Assembly: GCF_016863275.1 (NCBI RefSeq)
Contig: NZ_BOOO01000019.1
Coordinates: 186,001-250,000, forward strand
Direction of reading: 5' to 3'
Length of the DNA stretch: 64,000 nucleotides
From: Planotetraspora mira
Lineage (GTDB): Bacteria; Actinomycetota; Actinomycetes; Streptosporangiales; Streptosporangiaceae
The notes beneath the pieces are model-generated. The model ran no database searches, was not told where the DNA came from, and saw nothing but the letters and a program-made list of their open reading frames with translations. Below are positions 43,554 to 52,225 of this stretch, in pieces (position 1 is the first letter of the stretch; each line of letters opens with the position of its first letter). Position numbers and translations under genes: made by a program.

Positions 43554-45338
43554 TCAGAAGGGGGGAATGTCGTCGTCGGCCCCGGGCAGCCCCGCGAAGG
43601 GGTCGGCGACCGTACGACGGGCGGCGGTGCTCGGGGCAGGGCCTGCCTCGGATGGCCGCGTCGCCCATGCGGGGAACGGAAAGGTGACCGCGAGGGGCAC
43701 CGGGATTTCGGGCTGGGCGACGAACATCGTGCCCGGCTTGGCGATGGTGGCACGTTCCCGGGAGATCGCCGGCAGCCAGCCGTACTCGGGACGCGATGCC
43801 TCGGCGGGGTCGAGCCGGCCCGCCACCCGGACGGCGCAGTTCGCGACGATGCGCCGCTCGACCTCCGAGGCCGTCTGCTGGGCGCCGATGAGGATCACTC
43901 CCAGGGAGCGGCCACGCTCGGCCACGTCGAGCAGGATCTCCTTGATCGGTGAGTCGCCCTCGCGCGGCGCGTACTTGTTCAGTTCGTCGAGCACGACGAA
44001 CAGCAGGGGGCGAGCGGTGCCGCTGCTCTCCTTGCGGGCGAACTCGCCACGCAGGACCACGCCGACGACGAACCGCTGCGCCCTCTCGGGCAGGTTGTGC
44101 AGATCAACGATCGAAACCTGCGCGTCCGAGGTGCTGATCGAGTGTGGCCGGCCGGAAGGCAGTTCCCCGCGAACGATCGGCGCCAGCGCGCGCACCGCGC
44201 CGCGGAGACGGCGCAGGAACGCGTTCACCGTTCCGAGCGGCACCTGCGCGCCCGCCCACGTCGCACGCGTTCCGTCGTCGGTGAGCTGATCCGCGATGTG
44301 GTCGACCAGGTCGGCGAAGGTGCGGCAGGTGACGCCGCCCCCTCCGGGGACCGTGATCACAACCGCTCCCCCGTCGCCGGCGGGAGTCGCCCAGGCCTGC
44401 AGGCGGGCCGCGACCGCGCCCACGAGCAGGGAGTATTGAGCGCGCTCGTCATCGGCGTCGGCGAACACGAAGCGGAGCAGTTCCTCGTCGCAGAACTCGC
44501 TCAACGTCCAGAAGAAGGCGCTGACCCCCTGCGTCCGGGCGGACACGTGAGGGACGCCGTTGGGATCGCCGGGACGCGGCGGCGCGAACACGTGAACGCT
44601 GTGGAACGGCCGGGCGGGCAGACCGAGCCGGCCGTACATGTTCGTGGCGGCCTCGTCGAGCCGGGCGTTGGGGTGGTCGAGGAACAACAGGTCCTCACCC
44701 TTGACCGAGAAGATCAGGGCTTTGGTGTTGGCCGACTCCGCTTCGAGAACACCCGAGTTGAAGATCGAATAGATGAGGAACGTGGCGAAGGAGGTCTTGG
44801 TCGCCACACCGGAGACCCCCGAGATCGACACGTGTGCGCCGCGCGTGCCGTCGAGGAAGTCGAAGTTGACGTACATCGGGTGCCCGTCACGTCCGAGTCC
44901 CATCGGAATGCGCCGGTCCATGACGTCGAAGTAGAGCGCCTGGTCCCGATCGGCGGCCTGGGCCCGGTAGACGACCGCTCCCGGCGACGGCGGAACGAAG
45001 ACCTCCGGTTCGACCCGGGTGACCCGCACCTCCGCGCACTCCACCACGGCGGCGGGCAAGGTGCCCTCCGCGATGAGGAAGACGTCCGAATCGAAGCTGG
45101 CGCCTTCGTGCCGCGCCTCGACCGTCGTGACGATCCCCGCCATCAGCACGGGGCCGTGCCCGGGCACATCTCGCCGAGTGATGACGACCTCGTCAAGCTG
45201 CACGGCCTGTCCGGGTTCGATACCGATCCAGAACGACAGCGGTGACGCCGCCTGCGTGCCGAGCACCCGCCCGACCGCCACTCCGGAGGATGCGGACCCA
45301 TTCGCCGACGTGAGTATCGGCGCTCCGTTCTCTACCAC
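43554..45338 (-). CDS. herA: HerA-like DNA translocase ATPase
   Basis: A 594-residue HerA/FtsK-clade ATPase. An N-terminal HAS-type beta barrel (about 15-120) precedes Walker A GVSGVATKTS (174-183); Walker B is FVVLDELNKYAP (Asp451-Glu452), and the sensor segment ILIGAQQTASEVERRI follows, as in HerA proteins. HerA forms a hexameric ring that pumps DNA into NurA during end resection. GTG 45338 lies 5 nt after GGAGG; a TTG at 45350 is less likely. First gene of the operon with sbcD, sbcC and nurA. Confidence 0.9.
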   Translation of the reverse strand: MVENGAPILTSANGSASSGVAVGRVLGTQAASPLSFWIGIEPGQAVQLDEVVITRRDVPGHGPVLMAGIVTTVEARHEGASFDSDVFLIAEGTLPAAVVECAEVRVTRVEPEVFVPPSPGAVVYRAQAADRDQALYFDVMDRRIPMGLGRDGHPMYVNFDFLDGTRGAHVSISGVSGVATKTSFATFLIYSIFNSGVLEAESANTKALIFSVKGEDLLFLDHPNARLDEAATNMYGRLGLPARPFHSVHVFAPPRPGDPNGVPHVSARTQGVSAFFWTLSEFCDEELLRFVFADADDERAQYSLLVGAVAARLQAWATPAGDGGAVVITVPGGGGVTCRTFADLVDHIADQLTDDGTRATWAGAQVPLGTVNAFLRRLRGAVRALAPIVRGELPSGRPHSISTSDAQVSIVDLHNLPERAQRFVVGVVLRGEFARKESSGTARPLLFVVLDELNKYAPREGDSPIKEILLDVAERGRSLGVILIGAQQTASEVERRIVANCAVRVAGRLDPAEASRPEYGWLPAISRERATIAKPGTMFVAQPEIPVPLAVTFPFPAWATRPSEAGPAPSTAARRTVADPFAGLPGADDDIPPF

Positions 45339-45568
45339 CGGGCCCTCCAACCTGGGCGTTCACATCGCCCCCACACGGAGCGTAGCGGCACAAAAAACAC
45401 CTCTTGGCTCCTTTCGCAAACTGGAGCACCCCGATGCCCGGGCCGGCCGAGACGCAAGCAGGCTTACGACCACCTGCTGGCCGGGACATACATGGCCGGG
45501 CAACAGTGACTAACGAGGCACCACTGTATTGCGTGTGAGCCGAGTTAACAGAGAACCATGCAATTGAG

Positions 45569-47515
45569 CTAGATCCCGACCAACGACCCGCCGGCGAAGC
45601 CCTCGAATCCGAGCCGAACCAGAGCGGCGCCCTGTTCGTGCACGCCGTTGACGATCTCTTCGACCCGCTCAAGCCTCTCGAATGCCTCGCCGAGCCGGCG
45701 CTGCTCGCTCAGGGGCAGCCGAGGGATCTCGACCCGTCTGATATCGGAGCGGGAGGTGCCCGACTGGCCGCGTCCGGCGGTCTGCTTTCCCGCCAGTCTG
45801 AGGAAACCGGCCAGACATGCCGGGTCCACCCGTTCAGGGTCCACGCGGAGCAGGTGAAGCCCGCTGCCGAGTACGGCGCCGCCTTCGCGTACGACGCGCG
45901 CGACGAAAGTGCGCCCTCCCCAGGGGACGACGACGTCGCCGGATCGCAGGGTGACCATGTCCTCGAAGGCGGCGGTGCGCCCGCTGGGCTCCCGGCCCGC
46001 GATCACATCCTCCACTGTCAGCATGGGGAGACCGCCCGAGACAGGCTCGTGCTTGGGCACCTGCTGAAGGAAGATGGCCCCGGCCCTGGCCTGCTCCGCG
46101 ATCGTCGCCTTGGGCAGCTCGGCCCGGTCCGGCGAGAACGCCCGCAACTCTTCCATGGCCTGCTGCAACGCGGAAACGGAGGCGACCATGGCGTCGACGG
46201 CGGCCGTGAACTCCTGCCCGGTGCTGTCAGGCGGTCCGCCTGCGACATAGCAGGCCGGAGTCAGATCGACGTCCTCGTCCAGCAGGTCAATGAGCGGCAC
46301 GGCTCCGTCCACCTGGGGCGACGCGCAGAAGGCCTGCCACCGCTTGACCACCTCCGCACGTATCCGAGGCCACGGCAGCTCGGCGACGTCCATCATCAGG
46401 ACGTGCGACGGGATGGGGTCCTCGGCTTCGGGCTTGCGCAAGATCCACAGGTGAGGGGATCCCAGGGCGTGCGGCGCCGCTCCGACCGGAAGCGTGACCA
46501 CGCCTCGCAGGGTGCCGGTCCTGAGCAACTGGGCACGGATCCGGCGGCCCGAGCGGCGGTCCGCGGCGGCCGACGGCATCAGGATGACGACGTGCCCACC
46601 TGGTCTGACGTGGTGCAGCCCATGCTGAACCCACGGCAACTCCGGCTCGCCCCGGGGCGGCAGGCCGTACTGCCATCTGACGTCGCTGGCCAGCTCCTCA
46701 TATCCCCAGCTGCGTTCGCCGAAGGGTGGACTGCAGACGACGCCGTCGGCCTGCAGGGGGCCGAACCGGTCGTCACGGAGCGAGTCTCCGACGTGGACGG
46801 TGGCGTCGTGACCGTGGAGCGTGAGCCGTACGGCGGTGATCCGGGCCACCGCCTCGTCCCGATCCTGGCCGGCCACCTTCGCCGCACCCGAGGACGCGGC
46901 CGCCAGCAGGAGCGTCCCGAGCCCGCAGGTCGGATCGAGGACGGTGCCACCATCGGACGCGACGAGGTCCACCATGAGATCCGCGACCCCGGCGGGCGAT
47001 GTGGCGACCCGTCTGGAATGGGCTTCGAGGTAGCGGGTGTACAGGAAGTCGAAGGTCGCCGTGGTGCCCCGCTCCGCGGCCAGTTCGGCTACGGCGCGCA
47101 ACAGGGAGAGGGTGATGTCGACCCGAGATGCACCGGGAAGCCTCTCCTCCGCGAACTCCTCGGAGGACAGTCCGGCATCCTTCCGCCGGGAGAGCTCCTG
47201 CCACTTCTTCGGATATCGGTCGAGGAAGAGCAGGAACGCGCCCACATGACCGAGGACGTCCGCCAGGCCGAGGTCCTCGACACCCGCCCGCAACTGCTGC
47301 CAGACACGCTCGTCCAGCGGGATCTCGGCGAGTTTGCCCTGGCGGCGGAGCCAGTCCTCCACGTCGAAGAGCGAGAACAACGGGCTGCTCGACGTCCCCC
47401 CGACCGGGGAGGGGAAGTCGTCGAACCTGCGACGCCAGTTGCTGACAGCGGCGCGCCCGACACCGGCCAGCCGGGCGATGTCGGCTGCCGCGACCGTGGC
47501 GCTGTCGTCGTACAT
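45569..47515 (-). CDS. HTH / N6-adenine DNA methylase / specificity-domain fusion
   Basis: A 648-residue protein in three parts. An N-terminal MerR-like or excisionase-type HTH (about 8-60) is followed by an HsdM-type methylase (about 80-400) with AdoMet motif DPTCGLGT (194-201) and catalytic motif SPPF (262-265), and then a C-terminal HsdS-like target-recognition domain (about 480-648: MLTVEDVIAGREPSG, then LPLSEQRRLGEAFERLE). The catalytic motif has Ser where type I methylases have Asn. No restriction subunit is nearby, so it is an orphan or a regulatory methylase. It precedes herA by 230 nt in the same direction and probably has its own promoter upstream of 47515. Confidence 0.85.
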   Translation of the reverse strand: MYDDSATVAAADIARLAGVGRAAVSNWRRRFDDFPSPVGGTSSSPLFSLFDVEDWLRRQGKLAEIPLDERVWQQLRAGVEDLGLADVLGHVGAFLLFLDRYPKKWQELSRRKDAGLSSEEFAEERLPGASRVDITLSLLRAVAELAAERGTTATFDFLYTRYLEAHSRRVATSPAGVADLMVDLVASDGGTVLDPTCGLGTLLLAAASSGAAKVAGQDRDEAVARITAVRLTLHGHDATVHVGDSLRDDRFGPLQADGVVCSPPFGERSWGYEELASDVRWQYGLPPRGEPELPWVQHGLHHVRPGGHVVILMPSAAADRRSGRRIRAQLLRTGTLRGVVTLPVGAAPHALGSPHLWILRKPEAEDPIPSHVLMMDVAELPWPRIRAEVVKRWQAFCASPQVDGAVPLIDLLDEDVDLTPACYVAGGPPDSTGQEFTAAVDAMVASVSALQQAMEELRAFSPDRAELPKATIAEQARAGAIFLQQVPKHEPVSGGLPMLTVEDVIAGREPSGRTAAFEDMVTLRSGDVVVPWGGRTFVARVVREGGAVLGSGLHLLRVDPERVDPACLAGFLRLAGKQTAGRGQSGTSRSDIRRVEIPRLPLSEQRRLGEAFERLERVEEIVNGVHEQGAALVRLGFEGFAGGSLVGI

Positions 47516-47851
47516 GTGCGAATTACCCCAATTTCGGAACTACCGGATGAGCGGACCTTCGCCCCGTCCCGGCCGTGCAGGACGCTGAGGATCGGAGCGT
47601 TCTAACGGATCCACGCCCACCTGCCTCGACAGCGACCTCAAAGATCGATCCAGCACGACTCGCCCAGGATATGCAGGCAGCTCACGCCAGGTACCGGTTT
47701 CCCATCCCGGAGGCGCCTGTGTGCCCTGGATCACGCTCCGACACAGTAATAGATCGATGCATCTACGTCTACACACTATCGATGTGCATTCAGTTCACAG
47801 TTACGTCGATGACGGTTGGCCATCCATCGCCCAGGACCGCTCCATTGAGCC
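47516..47851. other. Divergent intergenic region, methylase / Ser-Thr kinase
   Basis: No gene is seen. It contains ATCGATGCAT (near 47754) and ATCGATGTGCAT (near 47779), a partial direct repeat, and the 18-mer TGTGCATTCAGTTCACAG at 47783-47800, which recurs with two changes before the DUF4352 gene. Promoters for both flanking genes must lie here. Confidence 0.45.
47783..47800 (+). promoter_or_regulatory. Shared 18-bp upstream motif, copy 1
   Basis: TGTGCATTCAGTTCACAG lies 51 nt before the kinase start at 47852. Copy 2 (50170-50187) reads TGTGCGTTGAGTTCACAG. The match of 16 of 18 bases in two promoter regions 2.4 kb apart suggests a common regulator or sigma factor. Confidence 0.45.
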
Positions 47852-49135
47852 ATGATCCGTATGATTCGCGCTGTGCCTCCAGCCACGCCCCCTTCGCCCC
47901 GTGCGCGTATCCCCGACAGGCCGTTCATCCTCGGCGTGCCGCTCAGCTTCGCCTGGGCGCTCTGCTCGCTCTGCTGCTGCGTAGGGCTGTCGACGCCGTT
48001 CATCATCGGCCATGCGGCCGTGCGGCTGAGGAGCCGCAACCTGGGCTACGCCGCGGTCGGCTACGGCGTGACACTGATCTGCTGCATGTCCCTCATCAAC
48101 ACCTACAGCGACCAGGACCCCGCCACGCCGGACCCTCCGATCGTGGACGTGGCCGCCGCCGTCCTGCTCCTGGTCGTGATGCTGGGCGGAACGATCCACG
48201 CCCTGGTCCTGCGGTCGACGGTGTTCGGGCCGGCCATGGCGGCCCCCATCCCCCATTCCGTGTCATGGCACAGCCCCATGCATGCTCCTCGAACCACTCC
48301 ACAGGGACCGCCTCATCCCACCCCTCAACCGGCGTGGAGTCCCCAGCGTGCGCAACCCTCCCAACTCGGGTGGTTCGGCCACTACACGCTGATACGCACG
48401 CTCGGTGAAGGCGGTCAGGGGATCGTCTACCTCGGCCAAGGTCCGGACGGACGCCCTGTCGCCGTGAAAGTCCTGCGGGACCCCGTCGTCGGTGGAGACG
48501 ACGGTCAACGACGTTTCCTTCAGGAGGTGTCGAACGCCCGGAGAGTGCCCGGATACTCCACCGCCAGGATTCTCGACGCGGGCATGATGGGCGATCGCGC
48601 CTACATCGTCAGCGAATACGTCCACGGGCCCTCGCTGGAGCGGCTGGTCGCCGACGAACGGCCCCTGGACGGTGACAGCCTCACCCGACTGGCCATCGCG
48701 ACGGCGGCGGCGCTCAAGGGCATCCACGCGGCGGGCGTCGTGCACCGCGACTTCAAGCCCGCCAATGTCCTGATCGGCTCGGACGGCCCTCGGGTGATCG
48801 ACTTCGGCATCGCACGGGCGCTCGACCACGTGACGCTGACAACCGGGGGCCTCCGGGGGACTCCGCCGTACATGTCACCCGAGCAACTCCACGGCGAACC
48901 GGCCGGCCCTGCCGGGGACATCTTCAGCTGGGCGTCGACCATGTTCTACGGAGCGACAGGGCAGTTGGCGTTCACAGGCTCCAGCTTCCCGGAGATCGTT
49001 CACAAGATTCTGTCGGTTCAGCCCGACTTGGCGGCCCTGCCGCTGCCGCTCAGGGCCCCGCTCGCCGGCTGCTTCGAACAGGATCCTCGCAACAGACCCA
49101 CCGCCGCCGATCTGATGCTGGCCCTCACCCGGTGA
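47852..49135 (+). CDS. Ser/Thr protein kinase with N-terminal membrane spans
   Basis: A 427-residue kinase of unusual layout. Three membrane segments come first (about 26-55, 66-84 and 99-121), then a Pro-rich linker (130-172), and the PknB-type catalytic domain last (177-425). The catalytic elements are intact: Gly loop GEGGQGIVY (185-193), Lys206, HRD (298-300), DFG (317-319) and TPPYMSPEQ. Most actinobacterial receptor kinases have kinase first and membrane anchor after. No extracellular PASTA or sensor domain. ATG 47852 or 47861 is possible; no clear ribosome site. It converges on a second kinase 7 nt away. Confidence 0.88.
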   Translation: MIRMIRAVPPATPPSPRARIPDRPFILGVPLSFAWALCSLCCCVGLSTPFIIGHAAVRLRSRNLGYAAVGYGVTLICCMSLINTYSDQDPATPDPPIVDVAAAVLLLVVMLGGTIHALVLRSTVFGPAMAAPIPHSVSWHSPMHAPRTTPQGPPHPTPQPAWSPQRAQPSQLGWFGHYTLIRTLGEGGQGIVYLGQGPDGRPVAVKVLRDPVVGGDDGQRRFLQEVSNARRVPGYSTARILDAGMMGDRAYIVSEYVHGPSLERLVADERPLDGDSLTRLAIATAAALKGIHAAGVVHRDFKPANVLIGSDGPRVIDFGIARALDHVTLTTGGLRGTPPYMSPEQLHGEPAGPAGDIFSWASTMFYGATGQLAFTGSSFPEIVHKILSVQPDLAALPLPLRAPLAGCFEQDPRNRPTAADLMLALTR

Positions 49136-49142
49136 CGGGATG

Positions 49143-50051
49143 TCAGAGGTGGACGAACCCCTGGCTCCGGGCGAGCACCGCCGCATAGAGCTGGGTCGGA
49201 GCGACGGCCTGATCGACCACCCCGGGCAGCGGAGGAAGGTCCCGGGCGAGCGGGAGAAGCCGGTGCACGACTTCCTCTGCGGCCTGCGGGCGCTTCGCCG
49301 GTTCCTTCTCCAGTAGCTCCATGATCAATCGGTCGAGTTCGTACGGCATGGCCGGATCCATGTCGACCGGTGAGACCGGCTCGCTGTACAGGTGTCCCCT
49401 GACTTCGACGGCGATCGTGGGGGCCTCGAACACCCTTTGCCCGATGGCCATCTCGTAGAGGAGGCAGCCCACGCCGTACAGGTCGGTCAGTGCGTCGGCC
49501 CTCCCCTCGGTGACGTTTTCCGGGGCCATGTAGCGGTCGGTGCCGAGCCGGTCCATAGAGCGTGTGATCTTCGAGAAGTCGGTTGAGTTCAGCACCGTGG
49601 ACAGCCCGAAATCGAGCACGACCAGGCTGCCGTCACGGCAGAGCATGAGGTTGCCGGGCTTGAGATCACGGTGAATGAGCTGCTGCGCGTGGGTGGCGGA
49701 CAGGACCGCGCAGAGTTGCGCCCCGATCATCGCGACCCAGGGAATCGGCAGCGGCCGGTGCATGTCGAGCACATGGGCGACGGACCAGCCGTCGATGTAC
49801 TCCATGACCAGGAACAGCCCGTCGGCGTCCTCACCGAAGTCGTACACCGTCGGCACACCGGGATGACGGAGCAACGCCATGAGCCTGGCCTCGCGCCGGA
49901 AGCGGCGGATCGTCTCCTCAGAGAGACGATCCCGGCGGATCCGTTTGACGGCCACCCGCCGGTTCAGGCGGATGTCGGTCCCCTCCCACAGGTCGCCCAT
50001 CCCTCCACGCGTGATCGGCTGGAGCAGCTGATAGCGCTCGGCGACCTGCAC
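49143..50051 (-). CDS. Soluble Ser/Thr protein kinase
   Basis: A 302-residue Hanks-type kinase that is nearly all catalytic domain. It has Gly loop TRGGMGDLWEG, Lys36 in VAVKRI, HRDLKPGN (127-134), DFG (147-149) and an activation loop ending GTDRYMAPE. No membrane segment, so cytosolic. The short C-terminal tail after residue 270 has no recognised domain. GTG 50051 follows GGGAGGA by 3-4 nt and fits the kinase start; a GTG at 50078 is less well placed. Substrates unknown; the convergent kinase could be a partner. Confidence 0.9.
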   Translation of the reverse strand: MQVAERYQLLQPITRGGMGDLWEGTDIRLNRRVAVKRIRRDRLSEETIRRFRREARLMALLRHPGVPTVYDFGEDADGLFLVMEYIDGWSVAHVLDMHRPLPIPWVAMIGAQLCAVLSATHAQQLIHRDLKPGNLMLCRDGSLVVLDFGLSTVLNSTDFSKITRSMDRLGTDRYMAPENVTEGRADALTDLYGVGCLLYEMAIGQRVFEAPTIAVEVRGHLYSEPVSPVDMDPAMPYELDRLIMELLEKEPAKRPQAAEEVVHRLLPLARDLPPLPGVVDQAVAPTQLYAAVLARSQGFVHL

Positions 50052-50169
50052 CGTTCCTCCCAGGGGCCCGGAGAACACCCGCGCACGCGGACAGCCGGAT
50101 CATAACCACCCCACGCTCACCCGAGATGTGAACATCAAACCGCGATACCAGTCAACACAAGTTCATGTT

Positions 50170-50187
50170 TGTGCGTTGAGTTCACAG
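50170..50187 (+). promoter_or_regulatory. Shared 18-bp upstream motif, copy 2
   Basis: TGTGCGTTGAGTTCACAG, 82 nt before the DUF4352 gene. TTGTGC (50169-50174) and TAGTGT (50192-50197) with 17-nt spacing form a possible promoter that contains the motif. Confidence 0.45.
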
Positions 50188-50269
50188 ACACTAGTGTGCT
50201 CCATCGAGACAGACCGCATTGGGGCGCGATGCCCCTTGCGCTCCCCTTCCCTCACTGTGGAGCTCCCCC

Positions 50270-50947
50270 ATGAACGACAACCCCCAGAACCAGGCCCCGT
50301 ACGGCTACCCTCAGCCGCAGCCGTACCCGCAGACCGTGATCGTGCAGAAGAAGGGCGGCGGCTGCTTCAAGGCGATGCTGATCGGCGCCGCCGTACTCGT
50401 GGGGCTGGTCGTTCTCGGCATGCTCGTGAACGGTGGCGGCTCCGACTCCGGCGCCTCCGGCAGCGGTCCCGATGCGACGTCGGTGGCCGCGCCCGAGCAG
50501 GAGACCTCCAAGGAGGAGGCCCCGCAGGAGGAAGCGGAGAAGCCGAAGGTGGCCGGCATCGGTGACGTGGTCAAGGACGGCAAGTTCTCCTTCAAAATCA
50601 CCAAGGTCGAGAAGGGACTGTCCAAGGTCGGTCAGGGTTATACGGCCTCCAAGGCTCAGGGGCAGTACGTGCTGGTCCACGTGACCGTGAAGAACATCGG
50701 CGACGAGGCCCAGATGTTCAGCGACTCGGAGCAGAAGCTCATCGACACCAAGGACCGCGAGTACGACGCCGACTCCGGCGCCGCCATCTGGCTGGAGGAC
50801 TCCAACGGGTTCCTGAAGAACATCAACCCCGGCAACACGGTCAAGGGCTTCGTACTGTTCGACGTGCCCAAGAACTTCAAGCTCAAGGCCATCAAGCTGC
50901 ACGACTCGATGTTCTCCGGCGGCGTCACCGTGTCCCTCGCGGGATGA
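50270..50947 (+). CDS. DUF4352 membrane-anchored protein
   Basis: A 225-residue protein. A Pro/Tyr/Gln-rich cytosolic N-terminus (YGYPQPQPYPQT) leads to KKGGGCFKA and one membrane segment (about 34-55). A Gly/Ser then Glu/Lys-rich linker follows, and a C-terminal immunoglobulin-like DUF4352 domain (about 100-225) with GQYVLVHVTVKNIGDEAQ and GNTVKGFVLFDVPKN. DUF4352 domains occur on extracytoplasmic lipoproteins and membrane proteins; function unknown. It lies near two kinase genes and shares an upstream motif with one of them, so it may be a phosphorylation target or envelope partner; speculative. Confidence 0.85.
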   Translation: MNDNPQNQAPYGYPQPQPYPQTVIVQKKGGGCFKAMLIGAAVLVGLVVLGMLVNGGGSDSGASGSGPDATSVAAPEQETSKEEAPQEEAEKPKVAGIGDVVKDGKFSFKITKVEKGLSKVGQGYTASKAQGQYVLVHVTVKNIGDEAQMFSDSEQKLIDTKDREYDADSGAAIWLEDSNGFLKNINPGNTVKGFVLFDVPKNFKLKAIKLHDSMFSGGVTVSLAG

Positions 50948-51131
50948 CCGCCGGCCAGTCGGCGCCGCGGTGACTCCTCGGCCGGTTCGAGCCCGGTCAC
51001 TACTCACGGAAGATCGCATACCGGTTGCGGTCTTCGACCGGTCGCATTTCGCGGTGAGTTTCCGAGGGGATGGCGCTCGAACCAACCGATGGGGTGAAAT
51101 GTCCGGACACCTGTGACGCTTGGAGATCGCT

Positions 51132-52112
51132 GTGCCGCTGTTCGACCTTCCCCTTGAAGAGCTCCGTGACTACCTCCCCGCGCGTGACGAACCCGCCGAC
51201 TTCGACGCCTTCTGGTCCAGGACCCTCGCTGAGGCCGCCGAGCACGACCTGTCCCCCACGTTCACGCCCTACGACATCCCTCTCACCGCCGTCGACGTCT
51301 ACGACACCGACTTCGCCGGCTGGGGTGGCGACCGGGTGAACGCCTGGTTCCTGGTCCCGCGCGGCGCGCAGGGTCCGCTGCCGTGCGTGGTGAAGTACAT
51401 CGGCTACAGCGGGGGGCGGGGCTTCGCGCACGATCACCTGACCTGGCCGTCGGCCGGCTACGCCACGCTCGTGGTCGACACCCGCGGCCAGGGCGCGGCG
51501 CACGTGCAGAACCCGGGCAGCACCGCCGACCCGCACGCGGGCGGCCCCCCGCATGCGCCGGGCATGATGACCAGGGGCGTCCTCGACCCCGACACCTACT
51601 ACTACCGGCGGGTCTTCACCGACGCGACGCGCGCCGTCGACGTGGCGGCCGGGCATCCCGCGGTCGACGCCGGGGCGATCGTGGTGACGGGTGCCAGCCA
51701 GGGCGGAGGCATCGCCCAGGCGGTCGCCGCGCTACGGCCCGGCGTGCGGGCCGCACTGATCGACGTGCCGTTCCTCACTCACTTCCGCAGAGCCGTGGAG
51801 ATCACGGGCCGCGACCCCTACCAGGAACTCGTTCGCTTCCTCGCCTCCCAGCGCGGCACGCCTGAGCAGGTGTTCCGCACGCTTTCGTACTTCGACGGCC
51901 TCAACTTCGCCTCCCGGGGCCAGGTCCCCGCGCTGTACTCGGTGGCGCTGATGGACGACATCTGCCCGCCGTCCACGGTGTTCGGCGCCTACAACCACTG
52001 GCGGGGACCGAAGGAGATCAGCGTCTGGCCGTGGAACAACCACGAGGGCGGCGGCCCCTTCCAGGTGGAGGAGCAGTTGCGCTACCTGCACAAGCTCCTG
52101 GCCGACCGCTGA
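51132..52112 (+). CDS. Acetyl xylan esterase family (CE7) alpha/beta hydrolase
   Basis: A 326-residue esterase. It has the CE7 layout: DFDAFWSRTL at the start, RGQG (118-121), the nucleophile elbow GASQGG with Ser189, Asp276 in MDDICPPST and His304 in NNHEGG. CE7 enzymes deacetylate xylo-oligosaccharides and cephalosporin C and are usually cytosolic hexamers, which fits the absence of a signal peptide. GTG 51132 is 6 nt after GGAG; a TTG at 51120 would put that GGAG inside the gene. It stands alone, closed by a hairpin at 52182. Confidence 0.92.
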   Translation: MPLFDLPLEELRDYLPARDEPADFDAFWSRTLAEAAEHDLSPTFTPYDIPLTAVDVYDTDFAGWGGDRVNAWFLVPRGAQGPLPCVVKYIGYSGGRGFAHDHLTWPSAGYATLVVDTRGQGAAHVQNPGSTADPHAGGPPHAPGMMTRGVLDPDTYYYRRVFTDATRAVDVAAGHPAVDAGAIVVTGASQGGGIAQAVAALRPGVRAALIDVPFLTHFRRAVEITGRDPYQELVRFLASQRGTPEQVFRTLSYFDGLNFASRGQVPALYSVALMDDICPPSTVFGAYNHWRGPKEISVWPWNNHEGGGPFQVEEQLRYLHKLLADR

Positions 52113-52181
52113 GTCCTCGGAGTACGGCTCGGCGTTCTCGCGGAGTAGCCCTGCGCGGGATCGCCGGCCGCCACGACGCGA

Positions 52182-52212
52182 AGGGCCCGCGCCGGTCGAC
52201 GGCGCGGGCCCT
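52182..52212. terminator. Bidirectional terminator
   Basis: A 13-bp perfect GC-rich stem AGGGCCCGCGCCG / CGGCGCGGGCCCT with 5-nt loop, between the esterase stop (52112) and the convergent amidase stop (52226). Confidence 0.75.
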
Positions 52213-52225
52213 CCTTGGGTGACGG

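Noticed and set aside
38975-47515. BREX, DISARM or type I restriction-modification locus
   Set aside because: No PglZ, BrxC, PLD nuclease, DrmA/B helicase or HsdR gene is present; the set is HerA-SbcCD-NurA plus an orphan methylase.
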